From an uncultured Porphyromonas sp. (GTDB lineage: Bacteria > Bacteroidota > Bacteroidia > Bacteroidales > Porphyromonadaceae), in the NCBI GenBank assembly GCA_945867245.1, contig CAMBHQ010000015.1, forward strand, positions 1-10,820: DNA of 10,820 nt. Direction: 5' to 3'. Positions 1 through 10,029 of this stretch are shown piece after piece (within the stretch, counting starts at the first letter, position 1; every line of letters starts with the position of its first letter). The translations under genes and the position numbers were made by a program. Below the pieces are notes generated by a model, which saw only the letters and a program-made list of their open reading frames with translations, was not told the DNA's origin and did no database searches.

Positions 1-1203
<1,203 letters not shown>

Positions 1204-1206
1204 TTA

Positions 1207-1214
1207 CAAAGGTA
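1207..1214 (-). promoter_or_regulatory. Probable -7 box of the ABC-F gene promoter
   Basis: Read on the minus strand this is TACCTTTG, matching the Bacteroidetes housekeeping sigma -7 consensus TAnnTTTG. It would place transcription start near 1200 and give a leader of about 18 nt. No convincing -33 TTTG is visible; the expected position reads ATG instead of TTG. Confidence 0.6.
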
Positions 1215-1330
1215 CGAATAATAGCAGACTAGCGCATCACGGACCTGTCTAATAATACGCCTTAGCCCTAGTCTAGGCTGTAGTAAGCTGCGGCTAGGGG
1301 GGCGCGGGAGGCTTCAGTCTCTGATGTATG

Positions 1331-1374
1331 GTCGTACATTAGTAGGTGTACAGTCGTACACTAGCGGGTGTACA
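1331..1374. repeat. Two 22-bp imperfect tandem repeats upstream of gapA
   Basis: Unit 1 is 1331-1352 and unit 2 is 1353-1374. They match at 19 of 22 positions; both begin GTCGTACA and end GGTGTACA. The junction also makes a short inverted repeat, GTGTAC-AGTC-GTACAC. A 22-bp period is about two helical turns, so equivalent sites would face the same side of the DNA. The repeat lies about 80-120 bp upstream of the gapA -7 box. Binding of a regulator is inferred. Confidence 0.6.
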
Positions 1375-1452
1375 GGAGAGGCAATCGTGTGCTTTTAATA
1401 GATAAAGCGGTATGAGCGTGGACGCTGTGGCTATGGTTTCACTTTTTTTGAG

Positions 1453-1460
1453 TAACTTTG
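1453..1460 (+). promoter_or_regulatory. Probable -7 box of the gapA promoter
   Basis: TAACTTTG matches the Bacteroidetes -7 consensus TAnnTTTG. It implies a start near 1466 and a leader of about 70 nt. A run of T (1443-1449) lies just upstream, but no good -33 TTTG or TTG is found 17-23 bp upstream. The same GTAACTTTG string recurs at the promoter of the TonB receptor operon. Confidence 0.65.
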
Positions 1461-1464
1461 TGCT

Positions 1465-1485
1465 GTCCTAGAGAAGCATTAGGAC
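1465..1485 (+). other. Small hairpin at the predicted 5' end of gapA mRNA
   Basis: GTCCTA (1465-1470) pairs with TAGGAC (1480-1485) around a 9-nt loop. It sits almost exactly at the inferred transcription start, so it could protect the 5' end of an abundant mRNA. The stem is only 6 bp, and the role is inferred. Confidence 0.4.
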
Positions 1486-1520
1486 GCGAGTTATTTGGCA
1501 ATATAAACAGTAACTAGTAA

Positions 1521-2543
<1,023 letters not shown>

Positions 2544-2563
2544 TCGTAGACCTTACTAAACAT

Positions 2564-2607
2564 AGCGACGGCTACTTGCCCTAGGGCAGGTAGCCGTCGC
2601 TCGTTAT
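2564..2607 (+). terminator. Hairpin terminator of gapA
   Basis: Arms 2564-2581 and 2584-2601 pair over 18 positions (AGCGACGGCTAC with GTAGCCGTCGCT on the outside), with a single G-U wobble and a minimal loop centred on CTAG. It starts 20 nt after the gapA stop. The following T-tract (CGTTATT) is weak, but the stem is very stable. Confidence 0.8.
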
Positions 2608-2639
2608 TCGGGCCTAGGGAGTAGGAATAGACGCTTTTG

Positions 2640-2712
2640 TACCTAACTATCATTAGATGGCGCCCCCCAATACCTACATTTAGGTATTGGGGGCTTGTTT
2701 GTGCTGTAGGTA
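2640..2712. promoter_or_regulatory. Candidate operator region: four TACCTA half-sites and a 12-bp dyad
   Basis: TACCTA occurs at 2640-2645 and 2671-2676, and its complement TAGGTA at 2681-2686 and 2707-2712. The two central copies lie within a perfect 12-bp inverted repeat, CCCCCAATACCT (2664-2675) and AGGTATTGGGGG (2682-2693), separated by ACATTT. The last copy runs into the -7 box of the downstream operon and the dyad overlaps the -33 position, so a protein bound here could block transcription. The dyad could instead be a second terminator, since CTTGTTT follows it. The choice between these is open. Confidence 0.5.
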
Positions 2713-2718
2713 ACTTTG
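2687..2718 (+). promoter_or_regulatory. Probable promoter of the TonB receptor/SusCD operon
   Basis: TAACTTTG (2711-2718) fits the Bacteroidetes -7 consensus TAnnTTTG, and TTG at 2687-2689 is a possible -33 element with a 21-bp spacer. Transcription would begin near 2725, leaving a leader of about 60 nt. No known riboswitch fold was recognised in that leader. Confidence 0.65.
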
Positions 2719-2783
2719 CAAAACATTTGGTGCGCTCTTCCATAGCGCATCTATGATTGTGCAATATCACTCAACCGAGAACA

Positions 2784-5045
2784 ATGAATAGTCGTCAGCG
2801 AAGCATATTAGTGTTATCTGCCCATTTGGCTCTGCTAAATCCCTTATGGGGGCAGAGTCAAGAGTCTAGGACCTCCACCCCAAATCCTAGTGATAGCCTC
2901 CGTACGCAGAGGTTGGAGGAGGTCGTCGTCTCAGCTCGTCAGATACTGGGGAGCAAGTTTCAGGCCCGTAATAGGACGGGCTCGGCCTACTATATCTCAC
3001 CCGGAGAATTACAGCGGCTCGGTTATACCGATATCAATCGTATGCTCAGGGCGGTACCTGGTGTCAATATGTATGAGGAGGATGGCTTCGGCCTACGCCC
3101 CAATATTAGTCTGCGTGGCACCAAGGCCGAGCGTAGCGAACGCATCAATATCATGGAGGATGGTATCCTCGCCACGCCAGCCCCTTATTCGTCGCCTGCC
3201 GCCTATTACTTCCCCAACACGGCACGTATGCATGCTGTCGAGGTACTCAAAGGGAGTAGCCAAGTGCAGTATGGCCCTTTTACCACAGGGGGGGCTATCA
3301 ATATGGTCTCTACACCTATCCCCGAACGTCTGGCCCTCAAGGCGAATGTTTCTTATGGCTCGTTCGCTACGAGCAAGGGGCACCTGATGATAGGTAATAG
3401 CCATAAGCACTGGGGCTATCTCGTGGAGTATTTGCGCCATAGCAGTGATGGCTTCAAGGACAACCCTTGGGCCACAGACAAGGGCTTCGTGCGTAACGAT
3501 TTGATTGCTAAGCTGAGGGCTAGTACGGCCAACGACGGGGGGCTGAGCCACGCTCTGGAGCTGAAGGTGGGCTATGCAGATGAAGATTCGGATGAGAGCT
3601 ATCTAGGGCTTACCGAGGCGGACTTCGCTCAGAACCCTTATCAGCGCTACGCTGCTGCTCAGGTAGACCGCATGCAGAGCAAGCATTATCAGACATCACT
3701 GAGCTATTGGCTACAGTTCTCCGCCAAGACGAAGCTCCTCACGCAGCTCTACTACAACTATTATCATCGCAACTGGTACAAACTAAATGATGTCAAGGCG
3801 GGCATTGGGAAGTATGAGAAGAAGGGCCTTAGCGAGGTGCTATCTTATCCCGAGACGAACGAGCGCTATATGCGCCTAGTCCGTGGCGAGGTCGATTACG
3901 AGGGCGAGGCCTTGTGGGTGCGTGCCAACAATCGTAGTTACTACTCGCGTGGGCTGCAGTCTCGTCTAGAGCATGGCATCCGCTGGGGAGCCGCTTACCT
4001 TACTCTAGAGGCAGGGCTCCGCTACCACGAGGATGCCGAGGACCGCTATCAGTGGGACGATAGCTATGGGCTGAGGGACGGACGTATGTACCTATATCTA
4101 GCCGGGGTACATGGTAGCCAAGCTAACCAGATTACCTCGGCACGAGCCTGGTCGGCATACACGCTAGGGAAGTTCACGTGGGATAAGCTAACGCTTACCA
4201 CGGGCCTACGCTACGAGGCGGTACGTCTGCACAAGAATAACTTTGGGCAGAATGATACCAGACGTGCTGGGCATCAACGCCTAGAGACGCACAACTATGT
4301 GCAGGCACTTATCCCGAGTCTAGGGCTGAACTACAAACTTAGCTCTGTGCTGTCGGCTTTCGGGGGTATTCACAAAGGCTTCGCTCCGCCTAGTGCTGGT
4401 ACTGACCAGAAGGCAGAGAGCAGCATCAATACAGAGCTGGGGCTGCGTTATACGAGCGATAACCTCAAAGCCGAGGCCATAGGCTACTACAATGCTTATA
4501 GCAATATGCTCGGTAGCGACCTCGCTGCCGCAGGTGGGCAGGGGACACTCGAGCAGTTTGACGTAGGTAAGGCGCGTGTGTACGGGGCTGAGCTACTACT
4601 GCAGTACAACCCATTACCCGCTAGCTGGCGTGTGCGTATGCCTATACAGCTAAGCTACACCTATACCGATACACGTATGCTGCGGGACTTCGAGAGCTCT
4701 ACTTGGGGACAGGTATTCGTGGGGGATGAGATACCCTATATATACAAGCATGCCGCAGCCTTGCAGTGGGGACTAGAGCATCGACTCTGGGACCTTAACC
4801 TCAGTATGCGCTACAATGGCGATATGCGCACAGTGCCAGGGCAGGGTGCTATCGTAGCCCGAGAGCGTGTGCCAGAGCATTATGTGCTAGATGCCTCGGC
4901 TCGTGTGCAGTTGCTAAGAGGGCTAAGCCTCAAGGTGAATGCGGTGAACCTCTTGGGGGCGAAATATCTAGTCTCACGGCATCCCTCGGGACTGCGTGCT
5001 GGGCATCCACGTGGCTTCTATATCGGGGTTAATTATAGTCTGTAG
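2784..5045 (+). CDS. FecA-like TonB-dependent outer membrane receptor
   Basis: This 753-aa receptor would import a ligand across the outer membrane using TonB/ExbBD energy. An N-terminal signal peptide (RQR then a hydrophobic stretch, probable cleavage near residue 24) is followed by a TonB-box-like EEVVVSA (45-51), a plug domain (about 50-180) with ISLRGT (108-113), LKGSSQVQYGPFTTGGAINMVST (155-177), and a beta-barrel to the end. The plug blocks MEDGILATPAPYSSPAAYYFP and YGPFTTGGAINM, and the C-terminal SRHPSGLRAGHPRGF, resemble the FecA (ferric dicitrate, COG4772) group as I recall it. The linker before the plug is too short for an STN signalling domain or a carboxypeptidase-regulatory domain, so it is probably a plain transporter. 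ATG 2784 is preferred over an in-frame TTG at 2757 because it puts the signal peptide at the N-terminus. It is the first gene of the operon. The iron-chelate substrate is inferred. Confidence 0.9.
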   Translation: MNSRQRSILVLSAHLALLNPLWGQSQESRTSTPNPSDSLRTQRLEEVVVSARQILGSKFQARNRTGSAYYISPGELQRLGYTDINRMLRAVPGVNMYEEDGFGLRPNISLRGTKAERSERINIMEDGILATPAPYSSPAAYYFPNTARMHAVEVLKGSSQVQYGPFTTGGAINMVSTPIPERLALKANVSYGSFATSKGHLMIGNSHKHWGYLVEYLRHSSDGFKDNPWATDKGFVRNDLIAKLRASTANDGGLSHALELKVGYADEDSDESYLGLTEADFAQNPYQRYAAAQVDRMQSKHYQTSLSYWLQFSAKTKLLTQLYYNYYHRNWYKLNDVKAGIGKYEKKGLSEVLSYPETNERYMRLVRGEVDYEGEALWVRANNRSYYSRGLQSRLEHGIRWGAAYLTLEAGLRYHEDAEDRYQWDDSYGLRDGRMYLYLAGVHGSQANQITSARAWSAYTLGKFTWDKLTLTTGLRYEAVRLHKNNFGQNDTRRAGHQRLETHNYVQALIPSLGLNYKLSSVLSAFGGIHKGFAPPSAGTDQKAESSINTELGLRYTSDNLKAEAIGYYNAYSNMLGSDLAAAGGQGTLEQFDVGKARVYGAELLLQYNPLPASWRVRMPIQLSYTYTDTRMLRDFESSTWGQVFVGDEIPYIYKHAAALQWGLEHRLWDLNLSMRYNGDMRTVPGQGAIVARERVPEHYVLDASARVQLLRGLSLKVNAVNLLGAKYLVSRHPSGLRAGHPRGFYIGVNYSL

Positions 5046-5049
5046 ATAA

Positions 5050-8000
5050 ATGGAGATACTTAGAGAAATGATGAGATATATACGATATAATAGCCGAGGT
5101 ATTAGCAGAGTCTTGTATATTATGCTATTGCTTTGCTCTGCGACGCTCCTCCTCGAGGCTCAGGATATACAGGTGCGCGGACTGGTACGGGATAGCGCTC
5201 GTCAGCCCCTAGTAGGGGTGTCTGTGCTACGTGTCGGCACTAGAGAGGGCGTAAGCACCAACCTAGAGGGGCGCTTTACGCTCCGAGCGAGGGTGGGGGA
5301 CAAGCTACGCTTTAGCTTTATCGGGATGAAGACGCAAGTCTTGACTGTTACCACAGAGGAGATGCGCGTAACGCTACACGAGCAGGCTCAGCAAATCGAG
5401 GAGGCCGTTATCACAGGCTACCAGCGGGTCAAGAGCCGAGCCTATACCGGAGCAACAAGTCAAGTAAAGCTAGCTGATATCAAACTCGAGGGTGTGAGCG
5501 ATGTCTCGCGTATGCTAGAGGGGCGTGTGGCAGGGCTATCGATACAGAATATATCGGGTAGCTTTGGTGCTGCTCCGCGTATCAATATCCGCGGAGGGGC
5601 CTCTATTATAGGCAATGTGCAGCCGCTGTGGGTCATAGACGGAGTCGTATATGAGGACCTAGTAAACCTCAGTGTGGAGGACCTAGCCTCGGGTGATGCC
5701 TCTACGCTCGTATCCTCGGCCGTTGCGGGCCTCAATGCAGCCGATATACAGGATATACAGGTACTCAAGGACGCCTCGGCAACCTCGGTCTATGGCGCGC
5801 GCGCCCTCAATGGCGTTATCGTGGTCTCCACCAAGTCCGGAAGACGCAATGCGCCCCTAGGGGTATCGTATGCTATGGAGGGCAGTGTACGTCAGCGTCC
5901 TTCGTATCAGAACTTCGATTTATTGGGTAGTGCCGAGACGCTTGGCATATATCAGGAGATGCAGGCCAAAGGCTACTTTAGCCTAGAGCAGATGCTCTAT
6001 GGGCGTCGTGCAGGTCTCTACCATCAGATGTACAGCCTAATCAATAGTGTAGACCCTGCTACGGGTACTTATCGCTTGGCTAATACCCCAGAGGCACGGG
6101 CTAAGTACCTCCAAGCCCGTGAGCACGTCGATACCGATTGGTTCCGGCACCTCTTCCGCCTAAGCCCTACGACCAACCATACCCTGACCTTCTCTGCCGG
6201 GGGCGAGCATAGTGCTACCTATGCCTCGATAGGCTATATGCACGATCCAGGATGGACGATAGCCGATAAGGTGGATAGGCTAACAGCTAAGCTCAAGAGT
6301 AGTTTTTACCTAGGCAGTAAGCTAGAGGCAACGCTCTCTCTAGATGGCAATATGCGCAACCAGAAGAGCCCTGGCACGATGCCACAGCGTAAGAATACAG
6401 TAGTCGGAGGCTACGAGCGAGACTTCGACATCAATCCATTCGCCTATGCTCTATCTACTAGTCGCCTATTACGTCCCTATGGCGATGATGGAGCGCTAGA
6501 GTATTATCGCAATAACTGGGCGCCCTTCAACATCCTCAACGAGTATCAGAATAACTACATGGACATCTCTGTACTAGACCTCAAGGGACAGCTAGAGGCA
6601 GCATACAAGCCTTTCTCGGGCTTGGAGCTGAGGGGGCTATTCTCTGTGCGTCGTGCTACGACAGGGATGTCTCACTACGTACACGAGGGGAGCAATCTGG
6701 TGCAGGCCTGGCGTGCCTCAGAGACCCCACAGGTAGCCCGTGAGAATATCTACCTACTGCGTAACCAAGACGACCCCCTAGCCTTGCCACGTGTGGCGCT
6801 AACGCATGGCGGTATGTACCTCCGCAACGACAATGCACTGACGAGTTACTTGGGTCGCCTTTCGCTAGACTATAATCGCTCTTGGGGACGAAACGACCTC
6901 AAGCTCTTTGCCTTTACCGAGCTACGCTCTGCCGACAGAGAGTCTTCGCCTTTTACAGGCTATGGGATACAGTATGACAAGGGTAATCAGGTTTTCAGCA
7001 ACCCGCTAGTGTCTCAGAAACTGAGCGATAGTGCTACGCCTTATTTTTCGCTGAGTAGACGCTATGACCGTGGGATAACATTCTCTACGAGTGCTACCTA
7101 TGGCTATGATGGTCGCTATATCTTCAATACAGTACTCAATTACGAAGGCTCTAACGCCTCGGGACGCTATTCGCACAACAAATGGCTACCTACGTGGAAT
7201 GTGGGGGCCAAGTGGAATATCGACCGCGAGCGCTTCCTGCGCTCGTCCGAGCATATCAGCAAGTTGGCCCTTAGAGCGAGCTATGGCCTCACGGCTAAGA
7301 TGAACGAGGAGGCTATCAACTCTCAGGCTGTCTATGTGAATGGGCTCATTAACCGCTCACGATTCGAGGATAGAGAGAATGCTCTACACATCCTACACCT
7401 AGAGAACAGGGACTTGACCTGGGAGAAGATGTACGAGCTGAACCTAGGCCTTGAGTTGGGCCTCTGGCAGAATAGACTCTCGGCCTCGCTAGACCTGTAT
7501 CAGCGCAATGCCTTTGACCTCATAGACCTGGTGCGTACCTCTGGCGTCGGCGGGCAGTACTACAAGTATGCCAACTTCGGGGATATGCGTACTCGTGGGC
7601 TAGAGTTAAGTCTGAGGACTCGCAATATAGAGGGCAAGGACTTCTCGTGGGAGAGCTCCCTCGTAGTGAGCCTTATGCGCCAGCAGATAACACGCCTACT
7701 AAATAGCCCCAACACCTTCGATATGGTGGCAGGGCGAGGGCGTGGCAACGTGGTGGGTTTCCCCAAGGCCTCGCTGTTCTCCTTCAACTATCAAGGCCTC
7801 AACGAAGAGGGCTTGCCTACCTTCGCCTTCGGCTTGTACCCACTTAATGCTGCGCCTACGGCTCGTATCTCGGGAGCGGACTTCCTGGATACGCAGCACT
7901 CCAAGTCGTACCTCATCTACCACGGACCTATAGAGCCGACCATCACGGGGGGGCTCTCCAATACCCTCCGTTATCGTCAGTGGGAGCTTAGCTTTTTCGT

Positions 8001-8457
8001 AACTATGCAGGCCGGTAATAAGATAAGGCTTAATCCGACCTTCGACCCTATGTTTGCCGACCTGAACGTCTTCTCGCGCAACTATAAGCAACGCTGGCTC
8101 AGTGCCGGAGACGAACTAAAGACAGATATGCCTACTATCCCCTCTAGCGAGCAGATAGCACGCTTCGGCCGTGAGCATATCGAGAAAGCTTACAATACGT
8201 ATAACTACTCGCAGATGCGCGTAGCCGACGGTAGCTTCGTGCGCCTCAAAAACATCAGCCTGGGCTATACGCTTCCGGAGGCTACTAGCCGTCGCCTGCA
8301 TTTGCGTAGCCTAGCCCTTAAGCTGAGCGTTACTAACCCCTTCCTTATCTATGCCGATAGCCGCCTAGGAGGTCAGGACCCCGAGTATTATCAGTCGGGA
8401 GGGGTATCGCTACCCACACCTAGGCAGTACACGCTGACCCTCGGCCTAGGTATCTAA
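5050..8457 (+). CDS. SusC/RagA family TonB-linked outer membrane transporter
   Basis: This 1135-aa protein is the outer-membrane channel of a SusCD-type uptake complex, in which SusD forms a lid over the barrel. A hydrophobic signal segment lies at 21-38 (VLYIMLLLCSATLLLEAQ). A carboxypeptidase-regulatory-like domain covers about 40-112 (VRGLVRDSARQPLVGVSV, TNLEGRFTL, LRFSFIGMKTQ). The TonB-box-like EEAVITGYQ (117-125) follows. The plug has VSRMLEGRVAGLSIQ (152-166), RINIRGGAS (177-185), PLWVIDGVVYED (192-203) and IQVLKDASATSVYGARALNGVIVVSTKSG (236-264), the SusC/RagA signature. The rest is barrel, ending LGLGI. No STN domain is present. It starts 4 nt after the stop of the preceding receptor, so translation is likely coupled. 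In-frame ATGs at 5068 and 5071 are alternative starts that would shorten the unusually long charged N-region. The substrate is not evident. Confidence 0.95.
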   Translation: MEILREMMRYIRYNSRGISRVLYIMLLLCSATLLLEAQDIQVRGLVRDSARQPLVGVSVLRVGTREGVSTNLEGRFTLRARVGDKLRFSFIGMKTQVLTVTTEEMRVTLHEQAQQIEEAVITGYQRVKSRAYTGATSQVKLADIKLEGVSDVSRMLEGRVAGLSIQNISGSFGAAPRINIRGGASIIGNVQPLWVIDGVVYEDLVNLSVEDLASGDASTLVSSAVAGLNAADIQDIQVLKDASATSVYGARALNGVIVVSTKSGRRNAPLGVSYAMEGSVRQRPSYQNFDLLGSAETLGIYQEMQAKGYFSLEQMLYGRRAGLYHQMYSLINSVDPATGTYRLANTPEARAKYLQAREHVDTDWFRHLFRLSPTTNHTLTFSAGGEHSATYASIGYMHDPGWTIADKVDRLTAKLKSSFYLGSKLEATLSLDGNMRNQKSPGTMPQRKNTVVGGYERDFDINPFAYALSTSRLLRPYGDDGALEYYRNNWAPFNILNEYQNNYMDISVLDLKGQLEAAYKPFSGLELRGLFSVRRATTGMSHYVHEGSNLVQAWRASETPQVARENIYLLRNQDDPLALPRVALTHGGMYLRNDNALTSYLGRLSLDYNRSWGRNDLKLFAFTELRSADRESSPFTGYGIQYDKGNQVFSNPLVSQKLSDSATPYFSLSRRYDRGITFSTSATYGYDGRYIFNTVLNYEGSNASGRYSHNKWLPTWNVGAKWNIDRERFLRSSEHISKLALRASYGLTAKMNEEAINSQAVYVNGLINRSRFEDRENALHILHLENRDLTWEKMYELNLGLELGLWQNRLSASLDLYQRNAFDLIDLVRTSGVGGQYYKYANFGDMRTRGLELSLRTRNIEGKDFSWESSLVVSLMRQQITRLLNSPNTFDMVAGRGRGNVVGFPKASLFSFNYQGLNEEGLPTFAFGLYPLNAAPTARISGADFLDTQHSKSYLIYHGPIEPTITGGLSNTLRYRQWELSFFVTMQAGNKIRLNPTFDPMFADLNVFSRNYKQRWLSAGDELKTDMPTIPSSEQIARFGREHIEKAYNTYNYSQMRVADGSFVRLKNISLGYTLPEATSRRLHLRSLALKLSVTNPFLIYADSRLGGQDPEYYQSGGVSLPTPRQYTLTLGLGI

Positions 8458-8506
8458 CTTAGCTCGATGCGTGGACGATACTGTAGTATTTTATACAGAG
8501 TAACAG

Positions 8507-10024
8507 ATGAAGCATACATATCTATATAGAGCGCTCCTAGTGCTGGGATTGATGTCCCTCTCTACGGGCTGCCAGCACCTCGACCTGAGTCCGGATGCTG
8601 CACATAATATTGAGATTAACAGCGAGGATAAGATAGCGGAGCTACTGACAGCTGCTTATCCCGATGCTAGCTACTTCGCTTTCCTAGAAGCGCGCACCGA
8701 CAATGTCGGCGAGCGTCCGCATGGTACGCACTACCGCCTCGACGAGGCTATGTATTATTGGGAAGACTACGACCAAGAGGACCTCGACACCCCTCTCTCG
8801 TACTGGCGAGCTTGCTACAAGGGTATTGCGCAGGTCAATAAGGCACTCGAGCTTCTCAAGACGTATCCCAAGACGGACAGAGTACGGGCGCTGTATGGCG
8901 AGGCCTTTATGCTGCGAGCCTATCTGCACTTTATGCTGGTAACGATATGGTGCGAGCCTTATCGTGGCGAAGCTACCGAGTCTCTAGGTATTCCCTACCT
9001 GAAAACGCCCGAGAAGCACGCTTTGGTGGACTACGAGAGAGGTACCGTAGCCGAGGTCTATCGTCAGATAGAGGAGGACCTCAGGCTAGGTATCAGCCTT
9101 GTCGATGATAGATACTATCGTGTGCCACGCTTTCACTTTACCAAGCGTGCGGCCTACGCTTTTGCGTCCCGCTTCTATCTCCACAAGGGCGATTGGCAGG
9201 CTGTCGTGGATTACTCCGACTATGTACTGGGCTACAATCCTAGCCAGCACCTGAGGGTCTGGAAGCGTGGCGACCTAGGGCAGACAATAGACAAAGCGAG
9301 CCTTTATCAGAGCTATCTAGCTGAGGACAGTCGTAGCAATCTGTTGCTGACCACGACAGAGTCCCGCTTGGCACGAGAGCTCCCCCACAAGCGCTTCGCC
9401 CCGACGCTCAAGGTCGCCAAAGAGGTTTTCTCCTCGCACGGCATAGAGGGCTACGAAGCATACAAGACCATCAACCTACTGAGCAACTACTACTTCCTGA
9501 CCTCGCCTGCGCCAGTAAAGGATGGTTACTACATCGCCAAGTTTGACGAGCGTGCACTGCTCCTCGACAATACGAGTCTACGCCCCCGAGACCTATATGT
9601 AACCAACGTGCTACTCACTACTGACGAGGTCATGCTCAACCGCATGGAGGCTCTAGCGATGCTAGGGGAATACGACCGCTCAATAGAGGATCTTATTGTC
9701 TACCTCAGAGCTAAGTATGATGTAGAGCTACCACACGACAAGGAGCAGATACTCTCTACTACTGGGGCCGACTACACACGCTACACGCCCTATTATGGCC
9801 TTACTATGAGACAGCTCGCTATGGTGAAGATTGTCCTGGGCCTTAGACGGATGGAGTTTTACGAGGAAGGGCTACGCTGGTTAGATATCAAGCGCTTTTA
9901 TCTGCCCGTAACACGTGAGGGGAAAAACGCGCTCTACCGTCCTCTAGAGAAGGAAGACCCTCGTAAGCTCCTACAAATACCTGCCGAAGCCATCAAGCGT
10001 GGCCTAACACCTAACCCCCGATAA
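8507..10024 (+). CDS. SusD/RagB family surface lipoprotein
   Basis: This 505-aa ligand-capturing partner of the SusC transporter is expected on the cell surface. The lipoprotein signal ends LSTGC with lipidated Cys22. The SusD fold is recognised from SYWRACYKGIAQVNKALELL (98-117), the helical segment GEAFMLRAYLHFMLVTIW (131-148), the TPR-like segments FTKRAAYAFASRFYLHKGDWQAVVDYSDYVL (211-241), and the C-terminal block LGLRRMEFYEEGLRWLDIKRF (445-465), which corresponds to the family's conserved 'RR.EF..EG.RW.D..R' motif. It ends with IPAEAIKRGLTPNP (491-504), the usual 'IP..E...NP' tail. The length is normal for the family. The 49-nt gap from the SusC gene contains no TAnnTTTG box, so co-transcription is likely. 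The ligand cannot be assigned. Confidence 0.94.
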   Translation: MKHTYLYRALLVLGLMSLSTGCQHLDLSPDAAHNIEINSEDKIAELLTAAYPDASYFAFLEARTDNVGERPHGTHYRLDEAMYYWEDYDQEDLDTPLSYWRACYKGIAQVNKALELLKTYPKTDRVRALYGEAFMLRAYLHFMLVTIWCEPYRGEATESLGIPYLKTPEKHALVDYERGTVAEVYRQIEEDLRLGISLVDDRYYRVPRFHFTKRAAYAFASRFYLHKGDWQAVVDYSDYVLGYNPSQHLRVWKRGDLGQTIDKASLYQSYLAEDSRSNLLLTTTESRLARELPHKRFAPTLKVAKEVFSSHGIEGYEAYKTINLLSNYYFLTSPAPVKDGYYIAKFDERALLLDNTSLRPRDLYVTNVLLTTDEVMLNRMEALAMLGEYDRSIEDLIVYLRAKYDVELPHDKEQILSTTGADYTRYTPYYGLTMRQLAMVKIVLGLRRMEFYEEGLRWLDIKRFYLPVTREGKNALYRPLEKEDPRKLLQIPAEAIKRGLTPNPR

Positions 10025-10029
10025 AGACC

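Noticed and set aside
2757..2783. In-frame TTG extension of the FecA-like receptor
   Set aside because: The extra nine residues would precede a complete signal peptide that begins at the ATG at 2784; TTG is a weaker start, and nothing supports translation from it.
2719..2783. Possible riboswitch in the receptor operon leader
   Set aside because: The leader is only about 60 nt, with no cobalamin, TPP or other conserved riboswitch core that I can recognise.
3093..3551. 152-codon minus-strand open frame in the FecA-like gene
   Set aside because: It is antisense to the conserved plug domain and has no independent coding evidence.
7699..8091. 130-codon minus-strand open frame in the SusC gene
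   Set aside because: It is a shadow of the SusC barrel region with no promoter, start context or domain.
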